Origin: Tubiluchus corallicola
Lineage: Eukaryota > Priapulida > Priapulimorpha > Priapulimorphida > Tubiluchidae
NCBI GenBank assembly: GCA_030141605.1
Contig: JAQGDQ010002367.1
Coordinates: 994,501 to 1,053,064, forward strand
Length of the DNA stretch: 58,564 bases
Direction of reading: 5' to 3'
The notes under the pieces are model-generated. The model had not been told where the DNA came from, ran no database searches, and saw only the letters and a list, made by a program, of their open reading frames with translations. Position numbers and translations under genes: made by a program. This document shows, piece after piece, positions 37,001 to 44,101 of the stretch (positions within the stretch are counted from its first letter, which is position 1; each line of letters opens with the position of its first letter).

Positions 37001-40000
37001 TTCCATGCCAGTTTCAACAACGTAATCGGAAACTGTCAGTTGTAGACTCTCGATCTTCTCGTGAACATAAACTACATATTCAGCTTTGATATTACTTACG
37101 TCATTGAAAACATTCACATCTATATTATAGCTACCTACACGAGGATATACAAATTCGATAGATTGGTTACTCAAAGGCCCGGATCTGTACACAATATCTG
37201 AGGATTCGGTAATATTGTAAACAAACTGCTTAAACATCGAGTCTTGTGATAAGCGAACACTGATTGTCGTTGAGATGTTAACGGGTACGTAACGTTTTGT
37301 GTAAATGTGTGCATTCTGTAGTTCATTTTGTACAACTATTGTACTGTCACTTACATGTTCTATAACATCGTCACTATTATGTACTACTGAATGTACATTG
37401 AAGGTGCCTTCTGACAGGTATAAATGAAACACTTTTACATGGAGTTCACAGCCGATGCCATAGCTGGCTACAAGTTGCAGATCTGTTTCACTATGTGCAG
37501 CAAGAAAAGTTTTGTTGTCGTCACGCAGTTCATATGCCATCTGGACGCCGTCGCCGTAATCAATGTCAAGATAAGAGTTCTGGCGTGCAGAAGTCAATAC
37601 ACTAAGTTCAAATGTAGCGACAGATTGACGTTTAATGACTGCAGGCTCAATGACAGACAAACTTAAATTTGAAAGAATTCTAGGCACAGCCACCTAAAAA
37701 TATAAAAGAGAATAATTAATATGTGATACACAAAACATAATACCAATTTAGCAAAATTTACACAGTGGGCAACACATACTGAACAGTCTTAAAAAAGAAA
37801 AAGCTAGGTTTTGACATTAACTAAAGCAGATAAATTTGATCAAAACAACCACACTGCATCGACAAAATGCCACAAGGAGACATGAGACACAACAAAAAAT
37901 TCTGTTGCCATTTATTACAAGTGCTAACTCTAGCTATCTTTTCCCATGAGCAACTCTAGTTTTATAAAAATTAAACATATTTAATGGCCTATGTTGAGAA
38001 AAAATTCAAAGCAAAACATTAATGACAAAAAATATCAAATAATTAATGCAAACATTTTAAAAAAGAATTTTGCTTGCACAAACAACTCTGCTTACACTGT
38101 TAATAATGATAGTTATATGTTAATATAATTTAAGAGTAAATTAAAAAAACAAATTAAAAAAGACAATACAAGTTATGATTATCTAACAGAAAAGTAGATT
38201 TATGAAAAATATGAGCATTTAAAACCTTAAAGACCAGGTATATAGGTGACAAACGATGACATTATGAATTTCTTTTAATGCACCAGGAAAAAATCAAGGA
38301 GAGCCTATGATGTAGTGGTACAATGAAGTGTTGCTTGACGTATAAATTGAAAACTTTATTACACACACATATTTCATTCAATTATAATATAAAATTCAAT
38401 AGCACTTACTGCCAACAAACATGCCACTATGTCACCAACTTAACAGATCTTATCAATTACACTTATTATATTGAGACTGCTTCATGATAAATTATGAGAA
38501 GACAACCAAGATTCTCCAGATAAATTTCGGTGAAACTTTCTTCACCTATAGACATGAACTTTAATGTATGACCAAGAAAATATTGTATCTTGCTGAAGCT
38601 ATTATTGGGCTACTGCGTATAATAAAGCAACAATTCAGTAATCTTTGTGGCATGCCTGCATCAGGTTTTCCTTCCTAGCAAGCACAAAAACAATAAAACA
38701 TATTTAAATTAAATGCATTTTAAGTTTTTTAATACATAAATGTAAATAAATGAAGACCGAAAGTATTTCCTGGAAAAACATAATAAAAGCATTTGATATG
38801 ATATCACATTACAATACTGAATAAGGCAAAAAATGAGCCGGAAGTGCACAGCAAAAGAGAAGTTTAATACTAGTTAACAACATAACATTTTTTTTGCTAA
38901 TTATATCCCAAAATATGACTATTGTTGAAAATGTTTACTATGACTGAAAAAAAAGTTTTATGCTGGATTTATCAGATGCCTGGAAGTGCATATGCGATTT
39001 GCTTAATAGAAAAAAATCACTTCATATTGTTTTCAATAAACCCATTTATCAGGCCTGTGTTACTGTGCTATTGCACATTGGACCCTGCAAAAGCAGAAAA
39101 ACTGGTCACTTCTCTAGTGGTTTTTCAGCAAGGACTTGCAGAAAAAAGATATGACCGAGGTGAAAGGGGATATCTGGTAGCGATATATTACTTCAAAGTG
39201 TAAGAGGTACAAAGTATTTAAAAAATATGTGCATGTCTGATAAAAACCCGTTTGTAATTTAATGAACAGCAACTAATTCGCAGCTGTTCATACCTGAATA
39301 TGCAATTCCGGATGTGGCTCTACTATTTGGAAAAATATCAGATATAATAAATTAATTTCAAGACAAATATATGTTAGAGTAAAACTTACTATGTAAAATG
39401 TTCTAGTCAATTCACCATAAATGTTGCTCACACTTAGCGTAAGTTCATGCAAACCCGATGTATCAAAGACATGCATGTGCTTGCTCACTAAACACGCCAC
39501 TCCCCTACATTTAGAATCAATTCCTGGTCGAAATGATACGACCTGGCCACTTTTAAAGGACCACAGAAATGTAACGTTAGCACCAGTTGCCACCGATGCC
39601 ATCATTATTACCTACAAAATATTGATTTTATACAGTAGAGATTCACGAAATGCCTTCTGAGCACTGAAATATTACCTACCAGCACATAGTTAAGAAAAAA
39701 AACCTAAGCTAATGTCACTATTCAAAGCGTTTCATTTCAATATGACCATTCAACTCAACTTGAATTCAACAACAAACTTACACGAAGTGTGGAGAATATT
39801 TAAACTGATAATACTGAGCTTTCAGCATTTGACTATAGATTAGCACAAGTAGGCGACGAATAAATATAGCATGATTTTCAGATTATGCTAGAATTTGAGT
39901 TGATGGAATACACAATTAGAAATATATTAGCACTTAGAGTTACAAGTTATAGACTATTTTCATTTTAGGTTTATTACTATATGTAACACTGTAACTGTTT

Positions 40001-43000
40001 ATCCTCAACTAAGAAAACTAGAAAGAAAAAAATCTATTCACTAAAATAGAAAAGACAAATGATTTTACAACAGTTCATCATATAAAACTAATTATTGGTG
40101 ATAGCAGTCTTGACCAATACGGCCATTCGAATCCAGCTATTATAACAATGTCGCTCATGCAAAAAACAGAAGGTGGCCTCAAGTTAAAATTGTGGAAAAT
40201 TACATTACAGAGATGGACGGAGAATGAAATAGTAACTTTACTCGTGCTTACTTCTTCATTTGAAAAGACGGGCAATACACTTTCCGCGGATGGAAGTTGG
40301 ATATCGGCTGGAATGCACGACGGTGAATCAGCCAAAGTTCCATTTATTTCAAGTTGCAACACTGAAGGTTCTGGAATGAGGACATGGATAACAGCTTCAT
40401 CTCTTGCAAATGATATGCCATTTCCAGCCGAGAGCGTGATGTTGTAAGTGCCTGGAAGAGCAAAGGCATGAATGATGCGTGATCGCGCGTGAGTCTGATT
40501 GCCAACAAGTTGAGAAATCCGGCGTAGTTCAACATTGTCGAAATTCCATATGAAATTCACATCGGTTCCAGCTATAACAAATAAAGCGTTTTTAAGCATA
40601 TCAGAATTAACATTTCACATGAAACGATTCTGATTGTTCGTAATAAAAAACCCAAAAGGCAAACAAAAAGCTCATTATTAGATATTATCTTTCAATTTCT
40701 GGAGGTGGCAAATCTTAACAGTTTGAGATCAACGGATTAGAAAAGAATAGTACCTAATGCAAGATTACAGCAATATTACTTACTAATACACTTTTGAGCT
40801 CACCATTAACATTTTTAGTAATGCTATTAATTACATTACTACTAATATTGTTCTGCAAAGAATGCAACTTCTCTAAAATCCATTGAGCTTAGCTTTTGCC
40901 AAAAAAGATAGTTTGATACACGCTGAGATGCTTTACAGATAAACTGGTATAACTACACACATAACGTTTTAAAGTTATTTTGACAACTAAATTTCTTGTA
41001 AGATCGATTTTTAATAAATCATGTAAAAATGAATTTTCAACCTTTAGTGTTACTATGATTAGATGCTAGCAATGAAATTCCTTCAAGCACAGTCTGCTGC
41101 CCCATAAATACTTTCAAGTTCCCACGAATTTTCAAGTCTCTTATGTACGGACCGCGACTTAGGTACACTGACCAGGCATCTTTTCCACCACACGTCAAAT
41201 TTGAGTCTTGAAACAGGGGTGTTTCACATCTGAAAAAAACAATTTTGTGAATTTATCTACACGTACATATACAGATTGATGTACTAAATCACTACAGACA
41301 ATGTCATTTTAAAAATAAGGCACAATGGTATAAATGACAATAAACTTACTAGCAGACTAATTTAAAGTAGAACTGATAAGCATCATTTGAAGAATACAAT
41401 TCAAATCTCAAAATTTGGAAACTAAAGTCAAAGTCCAATAAAAATATGCCCAGAAAAAATTATTTGCAATGTGTGCAGTCTATGGAATTCAGTTTTAATT
41501 TGTTACTTGGGTACAATGCAACACCACAGCATGGCAGTTTTATCAGCCAAGTAACCATAGAACAATTACTTCAAATCTAAAATTATTTAATAGATAACTT
41601 TAAAATAGTTCTGGCTGAACAGCACAAGAAATGACATTGCTGGAGTTCAATGAACATAGGTTTATTGCACTAACAAAAGTATTTTTACATTTTTCAATCA
41701 CAACCACAAAAAATGTGTAGTAGTATTGTTTTTAAATGCAAAAGCATGTAAGACTTTAAATGTAGTCTTCTTCTGGTCCTAAACTGTAGTGTGCCAAGAA
41801 TCAATATACCTGCTACATCGCTTACATAGTTTTTTACATAGTTTGATTCTCTACAAGCTGGAATTAGTCATTCAAGGGCACAGCCTAATCAACGTAGTCA
41901 GGGATGTTACCGAAACTGAAATTACAAACTGAAACCGAAATTTACGATGCATAGGAAGCCGATACCAAAACGAAACTAAACAGAAATCATTTTTGCAAAA
42001 CCAACTACTATTAAAACCAAAAAGATTCTGAAATAAATAAAATACTTATAGTTAGAACACCACAACCTTATTAAAACTTTTAATTTACATGTTTAAAAAT
42101 CATACCAAACATTTCGATAGAGCTACTGTTGTCAGTATCAGTGGTAAATTTTTACAAATGTACAACCAGTTTATATAGGCACAGCCTACAGTATAGAACA
42201 CTATGTGCTAATTAATTATTTAACAGAAGCAAAATAGGTAATGAAAAAGTAGACCAGTGGCAAATTTTATTTTGCAAATATTTTGTTACTTATATTTCAT
42301 AAATTATAAAGTTAAATTTGGTTTTTCAAATTATGCTTTGGTATTTTGCAGATTGTGCCTGGAGACCTTAAAGCTTCACAGTCGTTAGCATTGAAGATAT
42401 GCAGCATTGCCATAAAAAGCATGCTACAAATGGTACAAAAAGTTAAAGAAACAATAATATAGCTTTATTAATTTAACTATTTTTCAGTGATTTTTAACAT
42501 CTAAGAGAGAAAGGGTAAACTAGAAAAATACTGCTAAAACCTCGAAAAAATGCTACCAAAAATTATCGAAAATTTTGGCTATGAAACTAAGTAATTTTCG
42601 ATGAAAACTAAACTTAACCAAAAGTGCAATTATCAGCAAACCAAAACAAAATTTTCCTTTCGGTAACATCCCTGACATAGATGAGAGTGACAAGACTGGA
42701 ATGCCCAGTTATAGTAGATTAGCAATGAACAATGAGTATAGTGATATCAGGCAGCTGGCAAATAATTTAATACAAACATGTACCCATAACTGGCAGTTGT
42801 CATGTTAAATTTTAAAAATGTACCTTTGAACACAGAAGTCATTTATCAAAGAACTGTTACCAATACTTTGCACACAACTGCATTCATTAATGCCTGTCAC
42901 AGCTGCATATTCCACATTATGATTAAGACAGAATTTGGCACATGATACTGGAAGCAGTTCTACATCTGATACAACCCTCTCTGCATAACGTAATCTTTCT

Positions 43001-44101
43001 GTATCTGAAATACACAAATTCCATGGTTTTTCACATTTAAAGTGCTTACCATAAAATTAAGAAGGCATCAAAGCCTACAATTTACCCACATTGTGTGCTA
43101 AAATAAGTTGGCCTCCTTATTGTATACATGTTAAGCATTCAAGTAAGCAGATAAATTGCAACTTATTTAATTAGTTCTAATTATCAAAATATAACTAGCA
43201 GAACAACTACTGTAAGGGCACTCTGCTACTCAATGCGCCATTAGTACCACCTTCACATGGCCTTGAGCTATGATGCGCAGCTCCTCCTTGTGCAGTCGCA
43301 GTACTTGCTGACTGTGCAATTGTACTAAATTATGTAATCAGCGATCTACCTAACACAGCTAACTGTAGTGTAGCAGTTACTGTCATTTCACCCAACAAAT
43401 ACAATATGAATTTGCCATTAACGAAACTTTTTTTATAGAAGAAAATGCATGAGGACAGTTTACGACTACAAGAATCCTAAAAATGCTGCCCTTATATATG
43501 GTTCATTTACAAAATTTAGTTTTGGTGGCTTGGCACTATGTAAAACAGGTCATCATTAGTTCATTGTTAAAAAAAATAAATAAACGGTCCTCTCTCATAT
43601 GCCTTTTGAAACTGTCAACTGATGAAGCACTGATGGGTGATAATGGTGGACAAAGACATCGTTGTAATAATAAAGTGTTCATTTTCTTACATCTTTTGGT
43701 TAGTGTCCGTCTATTGCCCTACTACTACTACTAGTACTAGTACTACACAACAAAACAATACTCACACTAAATGAAATGGACACTCCCACGCATACTTAAT
43801 TTACATTTATATCAGCAGATAACAGTAAGACAGTGAAATGTAGCTTTCACATATAGAAACAAAGAAAAACAACGCACTGATAGTAGCACTGCTAGCGTAC
43901 TAATACTACTACTACTACTAGTACTAGGTTAAGTGACAACCTTGGGCATATCTAGCTGTTCAAATAGTCTAGAAGTGAAAATAATCGTATACCTGAGAAC
44001 CCATTTTCTTTACATCCTTGATACCATGATGTGATTACGTCAAATTTGGTACTAAAAGCACAAACAAGAAAAAAGAAACGCAATGTCGAATATAAAAGCA
44101 T
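12741..44101 (-). CDS. PKD1: Polycystin-1, complete gene of 21 coding exons
   Basis: Polycystin-1 is a large ciliary/plasma-membrane receptor that pairs with PKD2-type channels. Exons in transcript order: 44101-43993, 43004-42824, 41229-41042, 40571-40252, 39611-39386, 39322-39294, 37693-34607, 34025-33829, 32697-32325, 31022-30263, 29904-29444, 28691-28403, 27259-26953, 26581-24710, 23850-23643, 22815-22650, 21491-21227, 20785-20590, 19976-19789, 17106-16903, 15744-12741. All have AG acceptors and GT donors except one GC donor at 21226, and phases agree throughout, giving 4,209 residues. Architecture: signal peptide, WSC, about 15 PKD repeats, REJ, GAIN/GPS, TM1, PLAT, TM2-TM11, cytosolic tail. 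No LRR or C-type lectin domain was seen, unlike vertebrate PKD1. A tiny upstream ORF (ATG at 44129, five codons) precedes the start. The domains are seen; orthology to PKD1 rather than a PKD1-like paralogue is inferred from the WSC domain. Confidence 0.93.
15745..16902 (-). other. Polycystin intron 20
   Basis: AT-rich intron with an AT palindrome-rich patch around 16200-16290. No mobile element or coding segment was recognised. Confidence 0.6.
16903..20785 (-). CDS. PKD1: Polycystin exons 18-20: TM2-TM3 and cytosolic linker
   Basis: Exon 18 (20785-20590) encodes TM2 (SCCLVLFLSYMCLTAVWY) and TM3 (AVLVGLIIAVTCLPVNLIL). Exons 19 (19976-19789) and 20 (17106-16903) encode a hydrophilic linker of about 130 residues, rich in Asp, Glu, Thr and Ser, before TM4. 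Exon 19 runs into a LINE tail about 20 bp past its donor CATGG|GTGAAT. The intron between exons 19 and 20 is filled by that LINE (18180-19767) and a miniature transposon (17158-17888), both without disturbing the splice sites. Confidence 0.85.
17158..17888. mobile_element. Miniature pogo/Tc1-like DNA transposon in polycystin intron 19
   Basis: The left end AGTAAGTCCTTGCTTAGCGAA is an imperfect inverted match of the right end, whose reverse complement reads TGTAAGTCCTCGCTTAACGA. The ends also carry degenerate internal copies (CATTAAACGAAA, CGTTAAAACGAAA). The 'TCCTCGCTTAACGA' style of end is typical of pogo/Tigger-like elements. No transposase frame is present (the plus-strand frame at 17473-17742 is unrecognised), so the element would be non-autonomous. 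It lies about 50 bp upstream of the acceptor of exon 20. Confidence 0.6.
18180..19767 (+). mobile_element. 5'-truncated non-LTR retrotransposon with pentanucleotide tail
   Basis: Plus strand, antisense to polycystin, inside intron 19. Two open segments encode the C-terminal half of a LINE reverse transcriptase. 18185-18610 holds SALLGLTEEWRKGLD, AILMDLSKAFD (motif A), a changed GIPQVSLTGPVLFN (normally PQGS) and NYADD (catalytic). 18601-19374 holds LVDWFASNQMEANPGKF and the C-terminal block with LFNE-like ATLWNELP. The frames are offset by a 4-bp tandem duplication (TTTG) near 18600. There is no endonuclease domain, as expected for 5' truncation during target-primed reverse transcription. AATAAA at 19635-19640 precedes a (TCTCA/CCTCA)n tail. 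A fairly recent but inactive copy. Confidence 0.88.
19646..19767 (+). repeat. (TCTCA)n/(CCTCA)n microsatellite tail of the LINE
   Basis: About 24 pentamers: TCTCA at both ends with a central block dominated by CCTCA. It begins directly after the LINE polyadenylation-like signal, so it is best read as the element's simple-repeat 3' tail. Its far end is about 20 bp from the polycystin exon 19 donor. Confidence 0.85.
19977..20589 (-). other. Polycystin intron 18
   Basis: AT-rich intron with normal splice ends (AAG|GTAATA donor, TTTCAG acceptor). Nothing else recognised. Confidence 0.6.
20786..21226 (-). other. Polycystin intron 17 with non-canonical GC donor
   Basis: Begins GCAAGT at 21226, with a (TA)n run at about 21198-21213 just inside the intron, and ends TTATCTAG before exon 18. 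The extended donor AAAG|GCAAGT matches the consensus of rare U2-type GC-AG introns, which need an otherwise strong donor. Confidence 0.75.
21227..23850 (-). CDS. PKD1: Polycystin exons 15-17: TM1 and PLAT domain
   Basis: Exon 15 (23850-23643) has TM1 (SYSLLIAAAVCFGVAFVACV, about 2807-2826) and the start of PLAT (VYRIVIETGSRKGAGTTA). Exon 16 (22815-22650) continues VSLILHGEKGMSETREL with the strand SLGRIWKVQLWHNNAG. Exon 17 (21491-21227) gives SPSWYLSRVIVEDL and KWFAVEENDG. PLAT binds lipids and proteins at the inner membrane face. Exon 17 ends at a GC donor (CAAAG|GCAAGT); the nearby GT (CAA|GTGAAC) would not match the phase-2 acceptor of exon 18, and the GC choice yields the conserved family segment IQRLSCCLVL. 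Confidence 0.87.
21492..23642 (-). other. Polycystin introns 15 and 16 (around exon 16)
   Basis: Two AT-rich introns, 21492-22649 and 22816-23642. The second contains the telomere-like repeat at 23222-23268 and a short GACACGACAC-like simple-repeat patch near 22885-22905. No coding or mobile-element sequence was recognised. Confidence 0.5.
23222..23268. repeat. Interstitial telomere-like CCCTAA repeats
   Basis: About seven degenerate hexamers (CCCTAA, CCTTAA, CCCTAC, CCCAA, CCCTAA, CTCTAA). It is flanked by CCCACACAGTTTAAG on the left and a loosely inverted GTTGTGTGTGG on the right, so the tract may belong to a short mobile element rather than a chromosomal fusion scar. Confidence 0.55.
23900..24101. 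mobile_element. 202-bp pogo/Tc1-like MITE
   Basis: The termini are inverted repeats: left TACAGTCAACCCTCATTATA, and the right end in reverse complement TACGGTCAAACCTCTTTATA. TA dinucleotides sit at both outer edges, the target-site duplication of Tc1/mariner/pogo elements. Inside are further TATAACGCCAA words. It is too short to encode a transposase. It lies in polycystin intron 14. Confidence 0.78.
24102..24709 (-). other. Remainder of polycystin intron 14
   Basis: AT-rich intron sequence between the MITE and the donor of exon 14. Nothing else recognised. Confidence 0.5.
24710..26581 (-). CDS. PKD1: Polycystin exon 14: REJ C-terminus, GAIN domain and GPS
   Basis: About 624 residues (2177-2800). 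It starts with REJ sequence (GPASGRCTL, FKIHCMEWKD, PLWYEVSYKL) and continues through a helical GAIN A-like part to a GPS motif near 2742-2782. The GPS cysteines lie in CLYFDNALQEW, TGCLP and THCSCNHLTAF. The HL|T cleavage triad is intact, so autoproteolysis into N- and C-terminal fragments is predicted, with the cut about 24 residues before the exon end. Acceptor TTCCTAG|GGTC and donor TTTAG|GTAAAC, both phase 2. Confidence 0.92.
26953..29904 (-). CDS. PKD1: Polycystin exons 11-13: Ser/Thr/Pro/Gly-rich insert within REJ
   Basis: Three exons (29904-29444, 28691-28403, 27259-26953) encode about 350 low-complexity residues (about 1824-2176). The first is Ser/Thr-dense and mucin-like (for example TSATTKSSTM). 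The second is Pro/Gly-rich and contains FRRKRES, a furin-type RRKR site. The third is Gly/Ser/acidic (SASEGEGSGREDGGDNDTS). The REJ fold resumes in exon 14. Exons 11 and 12 together are 750 nt and can be skipped in frame; all three together cannot. In vertebrate PKD1 the two flanking REJ segments lie close together, so this is a lineage-specific expansion as far as I can judge. Confidence 0.85.
27260..28402 (-). other. Polycystin intron 12
   Basis: AT-rich intron of 1.1 kb between exons 12 and 13. Its acceptor, ACATTAAG, has a weak pyrimidine tract. A plus-strand open frame at 27533-27796 has no recognisable content and is not called. Confidence 0.5.
28888..29240. mobile_element. Second copy of the GATAC-rich miniature transposon
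   Basis: Starts TTAGGGATGTCAAACGATAC and shares several blocks with the copy at 7150-8310, including AAAACAATAGTGAAGTTA and CCATTATTGACAGGCAAAAA. It is internally shorter and lacks a clear right terminus. It lies in polycystin intron 11. Confidence 0.5.
29946..30031. repeat. (AT)n microsatellite with adjoining AT palindrome
   Basis: A run of about 14 AT dinucleotides followed by ATATTATAGATAATATAT-like sequence that can fold back on itself. Intronic (polycystin intron 10). Confidence 0.9.
30263..31022 (-). CDS. PKD1: Polycystin exon 10: N-terminal part of the REJ module
   Basis: About 253 residues (1571-1823). Shows REJ (receptor for egg jelly) hallmarks: FIPRNLLDYGKYMAVLRV, then GGKQRVISNQDVLKLDA, LASFDPD, FIYKWSCQPL, LLPARYFVSG, and the cysteine pairs CEMCE and CPNCW. 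The REJ region precedes the autoproteolytic GAIN domain in polycystin-1 and is needed for its folding and cleavage. The phase-1 donor leads into the unusual inserted exons 11-13. Confidence 0.88.
31036..31115. repeat. Compound (TA)n/(CA)n microsatellite
   Basis: A long TA run followed by ATACACATATATACACACAC-type sequence and another short TA run. It starts about 15 bp inside polycystin intron 9, next to the acceptor of exon 10. Confidence 0.9.
31582..32066. repeat. 485-bp foldback element with nested inverted arms
   Basis: Outer arms of 76 bp at 31582-31657 (AACATGGTGTTTATTAG...) and 31991-32066 are near-perfect inverted copies. Inner arms at about 31701-31766 and 31787-31850 (AATCACAAAAGTGAAATTAA...) are a second inverted pair around a 20-bp loop. 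The right spacer is longer than the left and holds an (AAAT)n and a (TA)n run. The arm word GATCGTTTCGATAGCAACTG recalls Penelope-like element terminal repeats, but this is only an impression. It lies in polycystin intron 9. Confidence 0.8.
32325..34025 (-). CDS. PKD1: Polycystin exons 8-9: last two PKD repeats
   Basis: Exon 8 (34025-33829) encodes a PKD repeat core PKWYVWDMG and, at its phase-2 donor, FDQPGR|. It continues in exon 9 (32697-32325) as YVVQVFAANN, then a complete repeat with LSFIWDMGDG and KAGEYKVSVTASN. The exon 9 donor is taken at ATAGTG|GTGAGT (phase 0) because exon 10 also starts in phase 0. An upstream alternative at CCTT|GTGAGA would not fit exon 10. Confidence 0.82.
32698..33828 (-). 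other. Polycystin intron 8
   Basis: AT-rich intron of 1.1 kb. A few AATACGATAC-type words near 33070-33110 recall the GATAC repeat family but are too short to call. No coding sequence was recognised. Confidence 0.5.
34026..34606 (-). other. Polycystin intron 7
   Basis: AT-rich intron between exon 7 and exon 8, with the donor at 34606. Nothing else recognised. Confidence 0.5.
34607..37693 (-). CDS. PKD1: Polycystin exon 7: large exon with about eleven PKD repeats
   Basis: 3,087 nt, phase 0 at both ends (acceptor TTTTTAG|GTGGCT, donor CACAG|GTAAAA), residues about 352-1380. PKD repeats are Ig-like folds marked by a W/Y-x-F/Y-x-D/G core and a G-x-Y/F-x-V-x-V-x-A-x-N strand. Clear cores include YLDIDYGDG, VSFSWHFD, LIFDWSFDDG, LTFEWDFGEPFG, VQFRFDYGDG and LSYDWSFGD. 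Several others are degenerate. Many N-glycosylation sequons are present. Because both ends are phase 0, skipping it would remove eleven repeats without shifting the frame. Confidence 0.9.
37694..39293 (-). other. Polycystin intron 6
   Basis: 1.6 kb AT-rich intron between microexon 5b and the large exon 7. The plus-strand frame at 38922-39203 shows no family resemblance and is not called. Confidence 0.55.
39294..40571 (-). CDS. PKD1: Polycystin exons 4, 5a and microexon 5b: PKD repeats 1 and 2
   Basis: Exon 4 (40571-40252) encodes a PKD repeat with GTDVNFIWNFD and FALPGTYNITLSAGN, then a Ser/Pro-rich linker. Exon 5a (39611-39386) encodes a second with GANVTFLWSF and TSGLHELTLSVSN. Exon 5b (39322-39294) is only 29 nt and encodes the inter-repeat linker IEPHPELHIQ. 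The 5a-5b intron is 63 nt. The stronger-looking donor GTAAGT at 39389 leads into a stop; the donor four bases downstream (AA|GTTTTA) keeps the frame and gives a normal linker, so it is preferred. Confidence 0.75.
39612..42823 (-). other. Polycystin introns 2 to 4 around exons 3 and 4
   Basis: Introns 39612-40251, 40572-41041 and 41230-42823 are AT-rich. Apart from the transposon at 41899-42674, nothing is recognised in them. Confidence 0.5.
41042..43004 (-). CDS. PKD1: Polycystin exons 2-3: WSC domain
   Basis: Exon 2 (43004-42824) and exon 3 (41229-41042) complete a WSC carbohydrate-binding module of about 95 residues (roughly 25-125). SCAKFCLNHNVEYAAV and INECSCVQS supply the central cysteines and CGGKDAWSVY the typical C-terminal end. 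A WSC domain next to PKD repeats is diagnostic of polycystin-1. The end of exon 3 starts the first PKD repeat. The intron between them contains the DNA transposon at 41899-42674. Confidence 0.85.
41899..42674. mobile_element. 776-bp non-autonomous DNA transposon with CAGGGATGTTACCGAAA ends
   Basis: The left end CAGGGATGTTACCGAAA and right end TTTCGGTAACATCCCTG are perfect 17-bp inverted repeats. Subterminal copies of ACCGAAA/CGAAA words are common. CAGGG-type ends suggest the hAT superfamily, but flanking 8-bp sequences (AACGTAGT and ACATAGAT) match only loosely, so the target duplication is decayed or the class is wrong. No transposase frame. Polycystin intron 2. Confidence 0.75.
43005..43992 (-). 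other. Polycystin intron 1
   Basis: AT-rich first intron. It contains two (TAC/CTA)n stretches with embedded CTAGTAC palindromes, at about 43720-43746 and 43899-43926. Nothing else recognised. Confidence 0.6.
43993..44101 (-). CDS. PKD1: Polycystin exon 1: signal peptide and start of WSC domain
   Basis: The start codon at 44101 opens MLLYSTLRFFFLVCAFST, a clear signal peptide with a hydrophobic core, followed by WYQGCKENGFS, the first cysteine region of the WSC domain. Donor CTCAG|GTATAC, phase 1. This start was chosen because it gives the secretion signal and because the phase joins exon 2 exactly. Confidence 0.85.

Noticed and set aside
39384-39389. GTAAGT as the donor of polycystin exon 5a
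   Set aside because: Joining to the next acceptor produces an immediate stop. The donor four bases on keeps the frame.
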